43,635 nt of DNA, taken from Saccharothrix sp. Lineage in GTDB: Bacteria > Actinomycetota > Actinomycetes > Mycobacteriales > Pseudonocardiaceae. The position numbers were made by a program, and so were the translations under genes. The notes below the pieces were generated by a model. That model was not told the DNA's origin and searched no databases. It saw only the letters and a program-made list of their open reading frames with translations. Positions 16,261-23,841 of the stretch are shown here, piece by piece. The DNA lies in assembly GCF_031180885.1 (NCBI RefSeq), contig NZ_JAPSLK010000064.1, positions 1-43,635 of the forward strand, read 5' to 3'. The stretch's first letter is position 1, and each line of letters starts with the position of its first letter.

Positions 16261-16297
16261 AACCCGGTTCACCGGTCGGACGGCCGGTTGCCGGGTT
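16261..16297. terminator. Bidirectional terminator-like hairpin
   Basis: AACCCGG (16261-16267) pairs with CCGGGTT (16291-16297), with an inner ACCGG/CCGGT pair. It lies between the convergent inositol monophosphatase and hypothetical genes. The following plus-strand sequence is TTTCGCGCTTTCT. Confidence 0.55.
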
Positions 16298-16306
16298 TCG
16301 CGCTTT

Positions 16307-16666
16307 CTACGGCACGTCGACTCGGTGGACCGCGTCGACCAGGCCCTGGACGCGCCGCCGCCACTCGCCGCCCACCCCGTAGCACCAGGCGATGGAATCG
16401 CTCAGCCACAGCAGTGGATCCTCGTGCGGCCGGAAGTGCTCGTAGCTGAAGTCCTCCGCTTTGCCGACCACCGCCGCGAGCGTGGCGCGATCGCGGGTGT
16501 CCTGGTGCCGGCAGCTCTCCAGGGCGAGCCGCGAGACGCCCGAGATGAGCAGGTGGGCCGCAGCCGCGGTGAGGCAGGTGCGCCGTGCGGTGACGTCGTT
16601 CGAGTGGTCGCAGAGCCAGAGCTGGGCGCGCATGTCAAGACCGTGCATCAGCGTTGGATACGACAT
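16307..16666 (-). CDS. Conserved-looking hypothetical protein
   Basis: 119 residues starting MSYPTLMHGLDMRAQLWLCDHS. I do not recognise a family. Composition is protein-like (Trp, Cys, His and Tyr spread through, no low complexity); the helix-rich middle HLLISGVSRLALESCRHQD and the acidic/aromatic stretch KAEDFSYEHFRPHEDPLLWLSDSIAWCYG look conserved. No signal peptide or membrane helix. It follows paaE by 35 nt on the same strand, so it could be a tail gene of the paa operon. The antisense frame over the same bases looks like a shadow. Confidence 0.6.
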   Translation of the reverse strand: MSYPTLMHGLDMRAQLWLCDHSNDVTARRTCLTAAAAHLLISGVSRLALESCRHQDTRDRATLAAVVGKAEDFSYEHFRPHEDPLLWLSDSIAWCYGVGGEWRRRVQGLVDAVHRVDVP

Positions 16667-16701
16667 TCGGCCTGATCGTTACCCGGCTACGTTAGTTGCG
16701 T

Positions 16702-17736
16702 TCACGCGTCGAAGTCGACCGTCACCGCGGGTGTCACCGGCACGGACTGGCAGGTCAGGACGAAGCCCGCCTCGACCTCCGCCTCGTCCAGCGCGTAGTT
16801 GCGCCGCATGTCCACCTCGCCCGACACGACCAGCGCCCGGCACGTCCCGCACACCCCGCCCTTGCAGGCGAACGGCAAATCCGACCGCACCCGTTGCGCC
16901 GCATCCAGAATGGGCGTGTCCGGCGGCAGCGGAACCGTCGTCGTCCGGCCGTCGAGGATCACCGTGCCCTCGCCCACCGACGACAGCACCTGCTCGGCAC
17001 GCCGAGGCGGGGGCGGGGGCTCGTCGACGTAGAACAGTTCGTGGTGCACCGAGGTCGCCGGAACGCCCAGCGACGACAGCACCGCCTCCGCGTCGCGCAC
17101 CATCCCGTACGGCCCGCACAGCCACCACTGGTCGATCGACGAGAAAGGCACGACCGACGCGAACAACGCCCGCAGCTTCTCCGCGTCCAACCGGCCGGTG
17201 AACAGCTCCACGTCCCGAGGCTCCCGGGACAGCACGTGGATCAGCTGGAACCTGGACGGGTACCGATCCTTCAGGTCCGCCAGGTCCTCGGCGAACATCA
17301 CCGTGTCGGCCCGCCGGTTCCCGTAGAGCAGGGTCACTTGTTCGCCCGCCGCCAGGGCCGTGGCAGCGATCGACAACGCCGGCGTGATGCCCGAACCGGC
17401 CACCACCAGGCCGTGGTGGTCACCACCGGTCGGCGTGAAGTTGCCCATGGGAGGCAGGACTTCCACGACATCGCCAGGGGTCAGGCGGTCCACCAGCCAC
17501 GTCGAGAACAAGCCCGTGTCCACGCGGCGCACGCCGATCCGAGGCGGCGACCCGACCGGAGCGCAGATCGAGTACGACCGACGCTCGTCGCCCTGGCGCA
17601 GGGTCAGGTACTGCCCCGCGCGGAACTCGAACTCCGACGCCAGCTCCGGCGGCACGTCGAACGTGACCGCGACCGCGTCCTCGCACAGGCGATCCACGGC
17701 CGCCACGGTCAGCTTGTGGAACACCGGCCGGGCCAT
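16702..17736 (-). CDS. paaE: Phenylacetyl-CoA 1,2-epoxidase reductase subunit
   Basis: 344 residues. Passes electrons from NADPH through FAD and a 2Fe-2S cluster to the PaaA di-iron site. Ferredoxin-NADP reductase domain first: FAD-binding RSYSICAP (about 53-60) and VVAGSGITPALSI for the dinucleotide. Then a plant-type ferredoxin domain with FACKGGVCGTCRA and a final Cys in VLTCQSVPV. A PPPPP linker joins the two. The ATG directly abuts the paaD stop (TAG-ATG). Last canonical gene of the paaABCDE operon. Confidence 0.95.
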   Translation of the reverse strand: MARPVFHKLTVAAVDRLCEDAVAVTFDVPPELASEFEFRAGQYLTLRQGDERRSYSICAPVGSPPRIGVRRVDTGLFSTWLVDRLTPGDVVEVLPPMGNFTPTGGDHHGLVVAGSGITPALSIAATALAAGEQVTLLYGNRRADTVMFAEDLADLKDRYPSRFQLIHVLSREPRDVELFTGRLDAEKLRALFASVVPFSSIDQWWLCGPYGMVRDAEAVLSSLGVPATSVHHELFYVDEPPPPPRRAEQVLSSVGEGTVILDGRTTTVPLPPDTPILDAAQRVRSDLPFACKGGVCGTCRALVVSGEVDMRRNYALDEAEVEAGFVLTCQSVPVTPAVTVDFDA

Positions 17737-18228
17737 CTAGATCTCCTTGATGTGCTCGAAGGGCTCGGCGCAGTCCAGGCAGCGCCGCAGCGCCTTGCAC
17801 GCCGTGGACCCGAACCGGGACAGCTCCTCGGTACGGGGTGAACCACACCGGGGGCACGCCACCCGCGCGGACGGCGGGGTGAGGGTCAGCGGGACCGGGC
17901 CGACGGCGCGCGGGCCGACGCGGGACGGGGGTGCGATGCCCGCCTCGGCGAGCTTGCGGCGGCCCTCGTCGCTGATCCAGTCCGTGGTCCACGCCGGCGA
18001 CAGGGACGTCCGGACCTCGACCTCCGCATAACCGGCCGCCCGCAGGGACCGCTTCAGGTCGGCACCCATCTCCTCGACCGCCGGGCACCCGGAGTAGGTG
18101 GGCGTGATGGTCACCAGGACCCGTCCGTCCTCCTCCACGACCTCCCGCAGCACGCCCAGGTCGGCCAGCGTCAGCACGGGCAGCTCCGGGTCGCGGACCG
18201 CCGACGCCACGTCCAGCGCGGTCACCAC
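17737..18228 (-). CDS. paaD: Phenylacetate oxygenase maturation protein PaaD
   Basis: 163 residues. A DUF59/MIP18-type protein needed for a functional epoxidase, thought to help Fe-S assembly. The N-terminal domain has VRDPELPVLTLADLGVLREV and TPTYSGCPAVEEM with the conserved Cys. The C-terminal part is a zinc-ribbon-like CPRCGS...CLDC. Starts at GTG 18228 (or the adjacent GTG 18225), overlapping the end of paaC. Confidence 0.94.
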   Translation of the reverse strand: MVTALDVASAVRDPELPVLTLADLGVLREVVEEDGRVLVTITPTYSGCPAVEEMGADLKRSLRAAGYAEVEVRTSLSPAWTTDWISDEGRRKLAEAGIAPPSRVGPRAVGPVPLTLTPPSARVACPRCGSPRTEELSRFGSTACKALRRCLDCAEPFEHIKEI

Positions 18229-19103
18229 GTCGCCCCCGGCAGGGACCGGTGCAGGTGCTGCAGCTCGGCCAGCAGGTAGCCCATGGCCTCGGTGTGGACG
18301 CCGTCGCGCCCGGCCCGGCCGTTGACCCGCGCGGCGGGCACCGACGTCGGCCGCTCAAGACCCGCCGCCGACAGCACCGTGTCGATCACCGAGTCGAACT
18401 CGGCCCGGTAACCAGCGGGGTCCAGGCCCAACCGCTGCTCCACGGGATGCGCCGCGAACAGCTCTTCCACGAACGGCCACACCCGCGCCAGCCCGGCCCG
18501 CATCCGCCGGTGCGACTCGTCGGTCCCGTCACCCAGCCGCACGACCCACTGGGCCGCGTGGTCGCGGTGGTAGGCCAGCTCCTTCAACCCCTTCGCGGCC
18601 ACTGCGGCCACCACGGGGTCGGCGAACCCGAGCAGACTCGAGTACTGCGCGATCTTCCACGTCGAGAACACCAGCAGCCGGGCCATCGTGGTGGCGAAGT
18701 CCCCGCCCGCGAACGGGCCGCACTCGATCTCGGCCAGGTGGACGTTGCGGAAGTCCCGCTCGTCGCGCAGGTACGCCAGCGCGTCCTCGTCCCGCCCGCA
18801 CCCCTCGACCTCGCCGGCCCGGGTGAGCAGCAGCCGGGCCTGGCCGAGCAGGTCGAGGGCGATGTTGGCCAGCGCCACGTCCTCTTCCAGCTCGGGCGCG
18901 CGCGAACACCACTCCGCCAGCCGCTGGGACAGCACCAGGGCGTCGTCCCCGAGCATCAGGCAGTAGGCGACCAGGTCGGCACTGTCCACATCGGACGGAA
19001 TCGCGCGGTCCACGCCGGGCAGGGCCTCGGAGAACCCGGTGCCGAACGCCCAGTGCGTGTCCTCGTGGTCGATCAGCGACTCGTAAGCGTTGTCGAAGCT
19101 CAT
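18222..19103 (-). CDS. paaC: Phenylacetyl-CoA epoxidase structural subunit PaaC
   Basis: 293 residues, all-helical ferritin-like fold. PaaC is the non-catalytic partner of PaaA in the PaaAC heterodimer. Seen: VAYCLMLGDDALVLSQRLAEW near the N-terminus, ANIALDLLGQARLLL and KGLKELAYHRDHAAQWVVRLGDGT, all PaaC hallmarks. ATGA overlap with paaB upstream. Confidence 0.95.
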   Translation of the reverse strand: MSFDNAYESLIDHEDTHWAFGTGFSEALPGVDRAIPSDVDSADLVAYCLMLGDDALVLSQRLAEWCSRAPELEEDVALANIALDLLGQARLLLTRAGEVEGCGRDEDALAYLRDERDFRNVHLAEIECGPFAGGDFATTMARLLVFSTWKIAQYSSLLGFADPVVAAVAAKGLKELAYHRDHAAQWVVRLGDGTDESHRRMRAGLARVWPFVEELFAAHPVEQRLGLDPAGYRAEFDSVIDTVLSAAGLERPTSVPAARVNGRAGRDGVHTEAMGYLLAELQHLHRSLPGATW

Positions 19104-19384
19104 AGGTGCGGCACGTCCTCGGGGATCGAGTAGAAAGTCGGGTGCCGGTACACCTTGTCGCCGCTGGGCGCGAAGAACGGGTCCTTCTCGTCCGGCGAGG
19201 AAGCCGTGATCGCGGCGGCGGGCACCACCCAGATCGACACGCCCTCGTTGCGGCGCGTGTAGACGTCACGGGCGTTGCGCAGCGCCATCTCCGCGTCCGG
19301 CGCGTGCAGGGACCCCACGTGCACGTGGTTGAGCCCGCGCTTGCCCCGCACGAACACCTCCCACAGCGGCCACGACGAACTCAT
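19100..19384 (-). CDS. paaB: Phenylacetyl-CoA epoxidase subunit PaaB
   Basis: 94 residues. A small bridging subunit of the epoxidase complex. WPLWEVFVRGKRGLNHVHVGSLHA is the family's signature N-terminus, with MALRNARDVYTRRNEGVSIW following. Start and stop overlap neighbours by 4 nt on each side, in keeping with stoichiometric co-translation. Confidence 0.95.
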   Translation of the reverse strand: MSSSWPLWEVFVRGKRGLNHVHVGSLHAPDAEMALRNARDVYTRRNEGVSIWVVPAAAITASSPDEKDPFFAPSGDKVYRHPTFYSIPEDVPHL

Positions 19385-20316
19385 GCCACACCTTCCTCAC
19401 GTCGTGCACGGCGAGCGGCGTGGGCCGCCGCGGCGGCACGCACCCATTCCCCGTCCTCGTGCGCCTTGCGCCGGTGCGCGATCCGCTGCGCGTTGGCGGG
19501 CCCGTTGCCGCCCACGACCTGCCAGAACTCGTCCCAGTCGGGCTGGCCGAAGTCGTAATGCCCCCGCTCGGGATTCCACTTCAGCGCCGGGTCGGGCAGG
19601 GTCACCCCGAGCTTCTCCGCCTGCGGCACGGTCATGTCCACGAACTTCTGCCGCAGCTCGTCGTTGGTGTTGCGCTTGATGCGCCACTTCATCGACTGCT
19701 CGGTGTTGGAGCTCTCCGAGTCCGGCGGGCCGAACATCATCAGCGACGGCCACCAGAACCGGTCCACGGACTCCTGCACCATCGCGCGCTGGGCGTCCGT
19801 GCCGCGCATCATGGTCATCAGCAGCTCGTAGCCCTGCCGCTGGTGGAAGGACTCCTCCTTGCAGATGCGGATCATGGCGCGCGCGTACGGGCCGTAGGAG
19901 GTGCGGCACAGCGGCACCTGGTTGCAGATGGCCGCGCCGTCCACGAGCCAGCCGATGGTGCCGACGTCGGCGTAGGACAGCGTCGGGTAGTTGAAGATCG
20001 ACGAGTACTTCTGCCGGCCGTTGATGAGGTTCTCGGTCAGCTCGCCGCGGTCCGCGCCCAGCGTCTCGGTGGCCGCGTACAGGTAGAGCCCGTGGCCCGC
20101 CTCGTCCTGGACCTTGGCCAGCAGGATCGCCTTGCGGCGCAGCGAGGGCGCGCGGCTGATCCAGTTGCCCTCCGGCTGCATGCCGATGATCTCGGAGTGC
20201 GCGTGCTGCGCGATCTGCCGGATCAGGGTCTTGCGGTAGCCGTCGGGCATCCAGTCCCGCGGCTCGACGCGCTGCTCACCGCTGACGGCGCGCTCGAACT
20301 CCGCCTCCAGGTCCAT
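19381..20316 (-). CDS. paaA: Phenylacetyl-CoA 1,2-epoxidase catalytic subunit
   Basis: 311 residues. The di-iron oxygenase subunit that epoxidises phenylacetyl-CoA, the committed step of aerobic phenylacetate breakdown. Carboxylate/His iron ligands are recognisable in KVQDEAGHGLYLY (E-x2-H) and RICKEESFHQRQGYELL (E-x2-H), separated by about 90 residues as expected. The start at ATG 20316 was preferred to an ATG 13 codons upstream because TAACAT lies exactly seven nt before it. No other paa pathway gene is in the window. Confidence 0.96.
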   Translation of the reverse strand: MDLEAEFERAVSGEQRVEPRDWMPDGYRKTLIRQIAQHAHSEIIGMQPEGNWISRAPSLRRKAILLAKVQDEAGHGLYLYAATETLGADRGELTENLINGRQKYSSIFNYPTLSYADVGTIGWLVDGAAICNQVPLCRTSYGPYARAMIRICKEESFHQRQGYELLMTMMRGTDAQRAMVQESVDRFWWPSLMMFGPPDSESSNTEQSMKWRIKRNTNDELRQKFVDMTVPQAEKLGVTLPDPALKWNPERGHYDFGQPDWDEFWQVVGGNGPANAQRIAHRRKAHEDGEWVRAAAAAHAARRARREEGVA

Positions 20317-20323
20317 GCCCTCG

Positions 20324-20329
20324 ATGTTA
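20324..20329 (-). promoter_or_regulatory. -10 box of a leaderless paa operon promoter
   Basis: TAACAT on the minus strand, seven nt before the paaA ATG. A weak -35 TTCCCG lies 17 bp further upstream. This places transcription start at the start codon of paaA. Confidence 0.65.
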
Positions 20330-20358
20330 CACCTGGAGTCGGATTTCGGGAACAAGTG

Positions 20359-20793
20359 TCACAAGCGGCGGCGCACCCACCAGTACAGCGGCAGCAGCAC
20401 GGCCCACACGCCGAGCAGGAACGTCGAGATGGGCAGGATCGCCAGGGTCCAGGTGCGCCCCGCCACCCGCGCGACCTCCGGGTCGGCGGTGTCGTACTCG
20501 ATGCGCACGAGCTGGCCCGGCTCCAGCCCGTCCGGGTACAGCAGGCCCTGCGAGGGGCTGTAGACCTTGCCGTCCGGCGTCGCGAACCGCACCACCGTGC
20601 GCTGGAACGAGACCGAGACCACCTCGGCGGTCTCCCGGCCCATCCGCTTCTCGATCGCCAGGTCGTCGCGCACGCACGCGGCGAGCAGGGTCGCGCCGAT
20701 CAGCGTCACGAGGCCGCCCAGGACCAGCAGCGCCCGGCCGACCAGCAGCTTCACCTTCCGCCGACGACCCGTCCGCACTGCGTTGTCCACCAC
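20359..20793 (-). CDS. DUF3592-like membrane protein
   Basis: 144 residues. Two transmembrane helices: LLVGRALLVLGGLVTLIGATLLAACV near the N-terminus and WTLAILPISTFLLGVWAVLLPLYWW near the C-terminus. Between them is an extracytoplasmic beta-rich domain (AEVVSVSFQRTVVRFATPDGKVYSP...LEPGQLVRIEYDTADPEVARV), the DUF3592 layout. Function unknown. Start at GTG 20793, supported by TAGACT eight nt upstream; ATG 20844 is an in-frame alternative that would overlap the menF promoter. Lies between paaA and menF. Confidence 0.75.
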   Translation of the reverse strand: MVDNAVRTGRRRKVKLLVGRALLVLGGLVTLIGATLLAACVRDDLAIEKRMGRETAEVVSVSFQRTVVRFATPDGKVYSPSQGLLYPDGLEPGQLVRIEYDTADPEVARVAGRTWTLAILPISTFLLGVWAVLLPLYWWVRRRL

Positions 20794-20801
20794 AACTGAG
20801 G

Positions 20802-20849
20802 AGTCTAGGGCTGGGCGGACGCGGAATCTCAGCGATGACTCCATACCCT
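20802..20849. promoter_or_regulatory. Divergent leaderless promoters for menF (+) and the DUF3592-like gene (-)
   Basis: The 63-bp gap holds two -10 boxes facing away from each other. TACCCT (20844-20849, plus strand) is seven nt before the menF GTG. TAGACT (20807-20802, minus strand) is eight nt before the opposite GTG. Neither gene has a ribosome-binding site. Confidence 0.6.
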
Positions 20850-20856
20850 CGACGCC

Positions 20857-22086
20857 GTGACCACAGCTCCCGCCTCCCGGACCCGACAGCGGTTGCGCGT
20901 CCACACCAGGCGCGTCCCGGCCGGTGGCCTGTTGGGCAGGCTGCCCGCGCCGACCGGCGCCCTGGCCTGGGTGCGGGACGGATCAGGCCTGGTCGGGTGG
21001 GGTGAGGCGGCCAGGGTCGAGGTGTCCGGGCCGGACCGGTTCGCCGCCGCCGACGCCTGGTGGCGCGAGTTCACCGCGCACCTGGACGTGGACGACGAGC
21101 TGGGCGTGCCGGGCTCGGGACCGGTCGCGTTCGTGAGCATGGCGTTCGCCGACCGGCCGGGGCACTCCGTGCTGGTCGTGCCGGAGGTCGTGGTCGGGCG
21201 GCGGAACGGTGAGACGTGGCTCACCACGGTCGGCGAGAGCGAGCCGCACCCCGTGCAGCCGGTCACCCGGCCCTCGACCGTCCGGTACGCCGACGGCGAG
21301 CTGTCGGTGACCGCGTACCGGGAGGCCGTGCGCACGGCCGTGGCCCGGATGCGGGCCGGTGAACTGGACAAGGTGGTTCTCGCGCACGACCTGCTGGCCG
21401 TCGCCGACGCGCCGATCGACCACCGGTTCGTGCTGGAGAGCCTGGCCCGGCGCTACCCAGAGTGCTGGGTGTACGCGGTGGACGGCCTGGTCGGGGCCAC
21501 GCCCGAGCTGCTGCTGCGCCGGTCCGGCCCGGTGGTCGACTCGCGCGTGCTGGCGGGCACCACGTGGCCGCACGACGGCATGTCCGACGACGAGCTGGAA
21601 GCCGCGCTCATGTCGTCGGGCAAGAACCGCGAGGAGCACGAGTACGCGGTGGCCTCGCTGGCCGACACGCTGCGGCCGTTCTGCGCCACCATGTCCGTCG
21701 AGGGGCCGTCGGTGCTGCGCCTGCCGAACGTGTCGCACCTGTCCAGCGACGTCATCGGCACCCTCAACGACTCCCCCTCGCTGCTGCGGCTCGGCGAGGC
21801 CCTGCACCCCACGGCGGCCGTCGGCGGCACGCCCAGGGCGGACGCCATCGCCGTCATCGAGGAGCTGGAGGGCATGGACCGGGGCCGCTACGCCGGTCCG
21901 GTGGGCTGGATCGACGGCAACGGCGACGGCGAGCTGGGCATCGCGCTGCGCTGCGCCCGCGTCGAGGGCCGCACCGCACGGCTGTTCGCGGGCTGCGGGC
22001 TGGTCGCCGAGTCCGATCCGGACTCCGAGGTCCGCGAGGCGCACGCCAAGATGCTGCCGTTCCGCGAAGCCCTCGAAGGCATGTGA
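20857..22086 (+). CDS. menF: Isochorismate synthase
   Basis: 409 residues. Converts chorismate to isochorismate, the entry to menaquinone synthesis. The C-terminal chorismate-binding domain shows KVVLAHDLLAV, GATPELLLRR, VLAGTTWPHD, SSGKNREEHEYAV, LHPTAAVGGTPR and RYAGPVGWIDGNGDGELGIALR. The catalytic Lys and Mg-binding Glu regions are in KVVLA and the terminal SEVREAHAK. Siderophore pathways use the same reaction (EntC/DhbC), but no siderophore genes are nearby and menD, menB, menE, menA are. Start GTG 20857 fits TACCCT seven nt upstream. A sigma-factor gene follows at once. Confidence 0.9.
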   Translation: MTTAPASRTRQRLRVHTRRVPAGGLLGRLPAPTGALAWVRDGSGLVGWGEAARVEVSGPDRFAAADAWWREFTAHLDVDDELGVPGSGPVAFVSMAFADRPGHSVLVVPEVVVGRRNGETWLTTVGESEPHPVQPVTRPSTVRYADGELSVTAYREAVRTAVARMRAGELDKVVLAHDLLAVADAPIDHRFVLESLARRYPECWVYAVDGLVGATPELLLRRSGPVVDSRVLAGTTWPHDGMSDDELEAALMSSGKNREEHEYAVASLADTLRPFCATMSVEGPSVLRLPNVSHLSSDVIGTLNDSPSLLRLGEALHPTAAVGGTPRADAIAVIEELEGMDRGRYAGPVGWIDGNGDGELGIALRCARVEGRTARLFAGCGLVAESDPDSEVREAHAKMLPFREALEGM

Positions 22087-22130
22087 CCCGGCTCACCGGG
22101 ACGCCGGGCGGTGTTCCGGTCAACCGGTGT

Positions 22131-22679
22131 GTGACCACTGCACTGGACAAACCGCCGGACCTGCGCGGCCCTGACCCGGCGTCGGCGTTCGCGGAGCTGT
22201 TCGACGCCCACGCGCGGCCACTGCGCGGCTACCTCGCCGGACGCGTCGGCGAGTCGGCGGCCGACGACCTGGTGGCCGAGACGTTCCTGGTGGCGCTGCG
22301 CCGCCGGCACACCTACGACCCGGACCGGGCGCCGATCAAGGGCTGGCTGTACGGCATCGCGACCAACCTGGTCCGCGAGCACGTCCGCCGCGAGGTCCGC
22401 GGCCACCGCGCCGGCCTGCGCGCGGTCGGCCGGCCGGAACCCGACCACGGCACGTTCGTCGCAGACCGGGTGGACGCCGAACGCGCGTCCAAGCTCGTCG
22501 CCGCCGCGCTGAACGACCTGCGCGACGAGGACCGGGACGCCCTGCTGCTGACCTCCTGGGCCGGCCTGACGCCCGCCGAGGTCGCCGCCGCCCTCGGGGA
22601 GCCCGCCAGCACCGTGCGCTCCCGCCTCCACCGCACCCGCGCCCGCCTCCAAGCCCTGCTCACCGACAAGGACCGCTGA
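22131..22679 (+). CDS. ECF-type RNA polymerase sigma factor
   Basis: 182 residues from GTG 22131. Region 2 is SAFAELFDAHARPLRGYLAGR...ADDLVAETFLVALRR...IKGWLYGIATNLVREHVRR; region 4 is LRDEDRDALLLTSWAGLTPAEVAAALGEPASTVRSRLHRTRARL. Such factors redirect RNA polymerase in response to a signal. An alternative start, GTG 22083, overlaps the menF stop with a weak AAGG ahead of it and would add 16 residues; I cannot decide between them firmly. The stop overlaps the ATG of the next gene by one nt, tying it to the membrane protein that probably controls it. Confidence 0.88.
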   Translation: MTTALDKPPDLRGPDPASAFAELFDAHARPLRGYLAGRVGESAADDLVAETFLVALRRRHTYDPDRAPIKGWLYGIATNLVREHVRREVRGHRAGLRAVGRPEPDHGTFVADRVDAERASKLVAAALNDLRDEDRDALLLTSWAGLTPAEVAAALGEPASTVRSRLHRTRARLQALLTDKDR

Positions 22680-23791
22680 TGAGCGACCTCGACGACGTCC
22701 TGGACCAGATCAACCACCGGGCCCGCCACTCCACCGGCGACCTGGACGACATCCGCGCCCGTGTCCTGACCGCCGCCGCCGAGGAACCCCCCGGCCCGGA
22801 CCGGTTCACCGCCCGCAAGACCGCCTCCCGCCGCCTCCGCTGGGCCGTGCCGGTCGCCGCCGCGGCCGCCGCCGTCCTGGTCGCGGGCATCGCGCTGAAC
22901 CAGGCGCCGCCCACGACCACCGACAGCGCGTTGACCGTCGCCACCTCCTCGGCGCCCGCCGTGCAACTGCTGTCCGCGCAGGAGGTCCTGAACAACGCCG
23001 CCGACGCCATCAAGGCCGTGGACCCCGTGCTCGCGCCGGGCCAGTACCGGTTCATCCGCGAACACGCCTGGTACCAGCGGGGCGTGACGATGGGCGTGCC
23101 GGTCGACGCGCCCGACCAGACCCCGCGCGGCTACACCTGGCTCAAGGAAGTCGCCTACGAGAAGTGGATCCCGCAGGACCAGTCCCAGGACTGGCTGGAA
23201 CGGCGGGCCTGGCTGCCCGGCCTGAAGTGGCTCGGCGGCTCGGTCCCGCAGTCCGAGGCGCGGGAGCCCGAGGCCACCGACACCGACACCGGTGAGCGGC
23301 GCGGCAAGTGCGGGAACTTCTTCCCCGACGCCCAGCCCGCCAAGGCCTGCGGCGACCCGACCGACTGGGACAACCCCGCCTTCTACGAGGCCCTGCCGCG
23401 CGACCCGCAGGCGATCGTCGACTACCTGCGCGGCGCGACCGCCCACCGCGGCTCGTCGCCGGCCGTGATGTTCCACTGGGGCGTGCAGGTGCTGCGCTCC
23501 GGCCTGATGCCCGCGGACCTGCGGGCCGGCTGGTACCGGGCGCTGGCACTGCTGGACGGCGTGAAGGTCTACGAGTCGGCGGTGACGCTGGACGGCCGCA
23601 CGGGTGTCGCCATCGGCATCGAGGACGAGGAGGAGCGGCGGGACCTGATCGTGGACCCGGCCACCGGCGAGTTCATCGGCGAGCGCACGGTCGCCGGCCC
23701 GAAGCCGCACCACTCGTGGATCACGCCCGGCACGGTCACCGGCTACAGCGCCATCACCACCAAGGTCGTGGACGCCATCGGCCAGAGCTGA
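22679..23791 (+). CDS. CU044_5270-type membrane protein, putative partner of the sigma factor
   Basis: 370 residues. Cytosolic N-terminus of about 55 residues, one transmembrane helix (WAVPVAAAAAAVLVAGIAL, about 59-77), then a large extracytoplasmic domain. The layout and the phrase LLSAQEVLNNAADAI followed by PGQYRFIREHAWYQ match the actinobacterial CU044_5270 family, which regularly follows ECF sigma genes and is presumed to act like an anti-sigma factor. The external domain has C-x-N...C spaced as if disulphide-bonded (RGKCGNFFPDAQPAKACGD). TGATG overlap with the sigma gene; ends at a strong terminator. Confidence 0.8.
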   Translation: MSDLDDVLDQINHRARHSTGDLDDIRARVLTAAAEEPPGPDRFTARKTASRRLRWAVPVAAAAAAVLVAGIALNQAPPTTTDSALTVATSSAPAVQLLSAQEVLNNAADAIKAVDPVLAPGQYRFIREHAWYQRGVTMGVPVDAPDQTPRGYTWLKEVAYEKWIPQDQSQDWLERRAWLPGLKWLGGSVPQSEAREPEATDTDTGERRGKCGNFFPDAQPAKACGDPTDWDNPAFYEALPRDPQAIVDYLRGATAHRGSSPAVMFHWGVQVLRSGLMPADLRAGWYRALALLDGVKVYESAVTLDGRTGVAIGIEDEEERRDLIVDPATGEFIGERTVAGPKPHHSWITPGTVTGYSAITTKVVDAIGQS

Positions 23792-23800
23792 CTCAAGACG

Positions 23801-23832
23801 AAGCGGCCCCTCCGGACTCGGAGGGGCCGCTT
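23801..23832. terminator. Bidirectional Rho-independent terminator
   Basis: A 14-bp perfect stem (AAGCGGCCCCTCCG and its complement) with loop GACT, between the convergent sigma-partner gene and the M1 peptidase gene. A-rich before and T-rich after, so it can work on both strands. Confidence 0.85.
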
Positions 23833-23841
23833 TCACGCGTC

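Noticed and set aside
16325..16675. Plus-strand frame antisense to the 119-residue hypothetical protein
   Set aside because: Arg/Ala/Gly-rich, no start signal; the minus-strand reading has a more natural composition.
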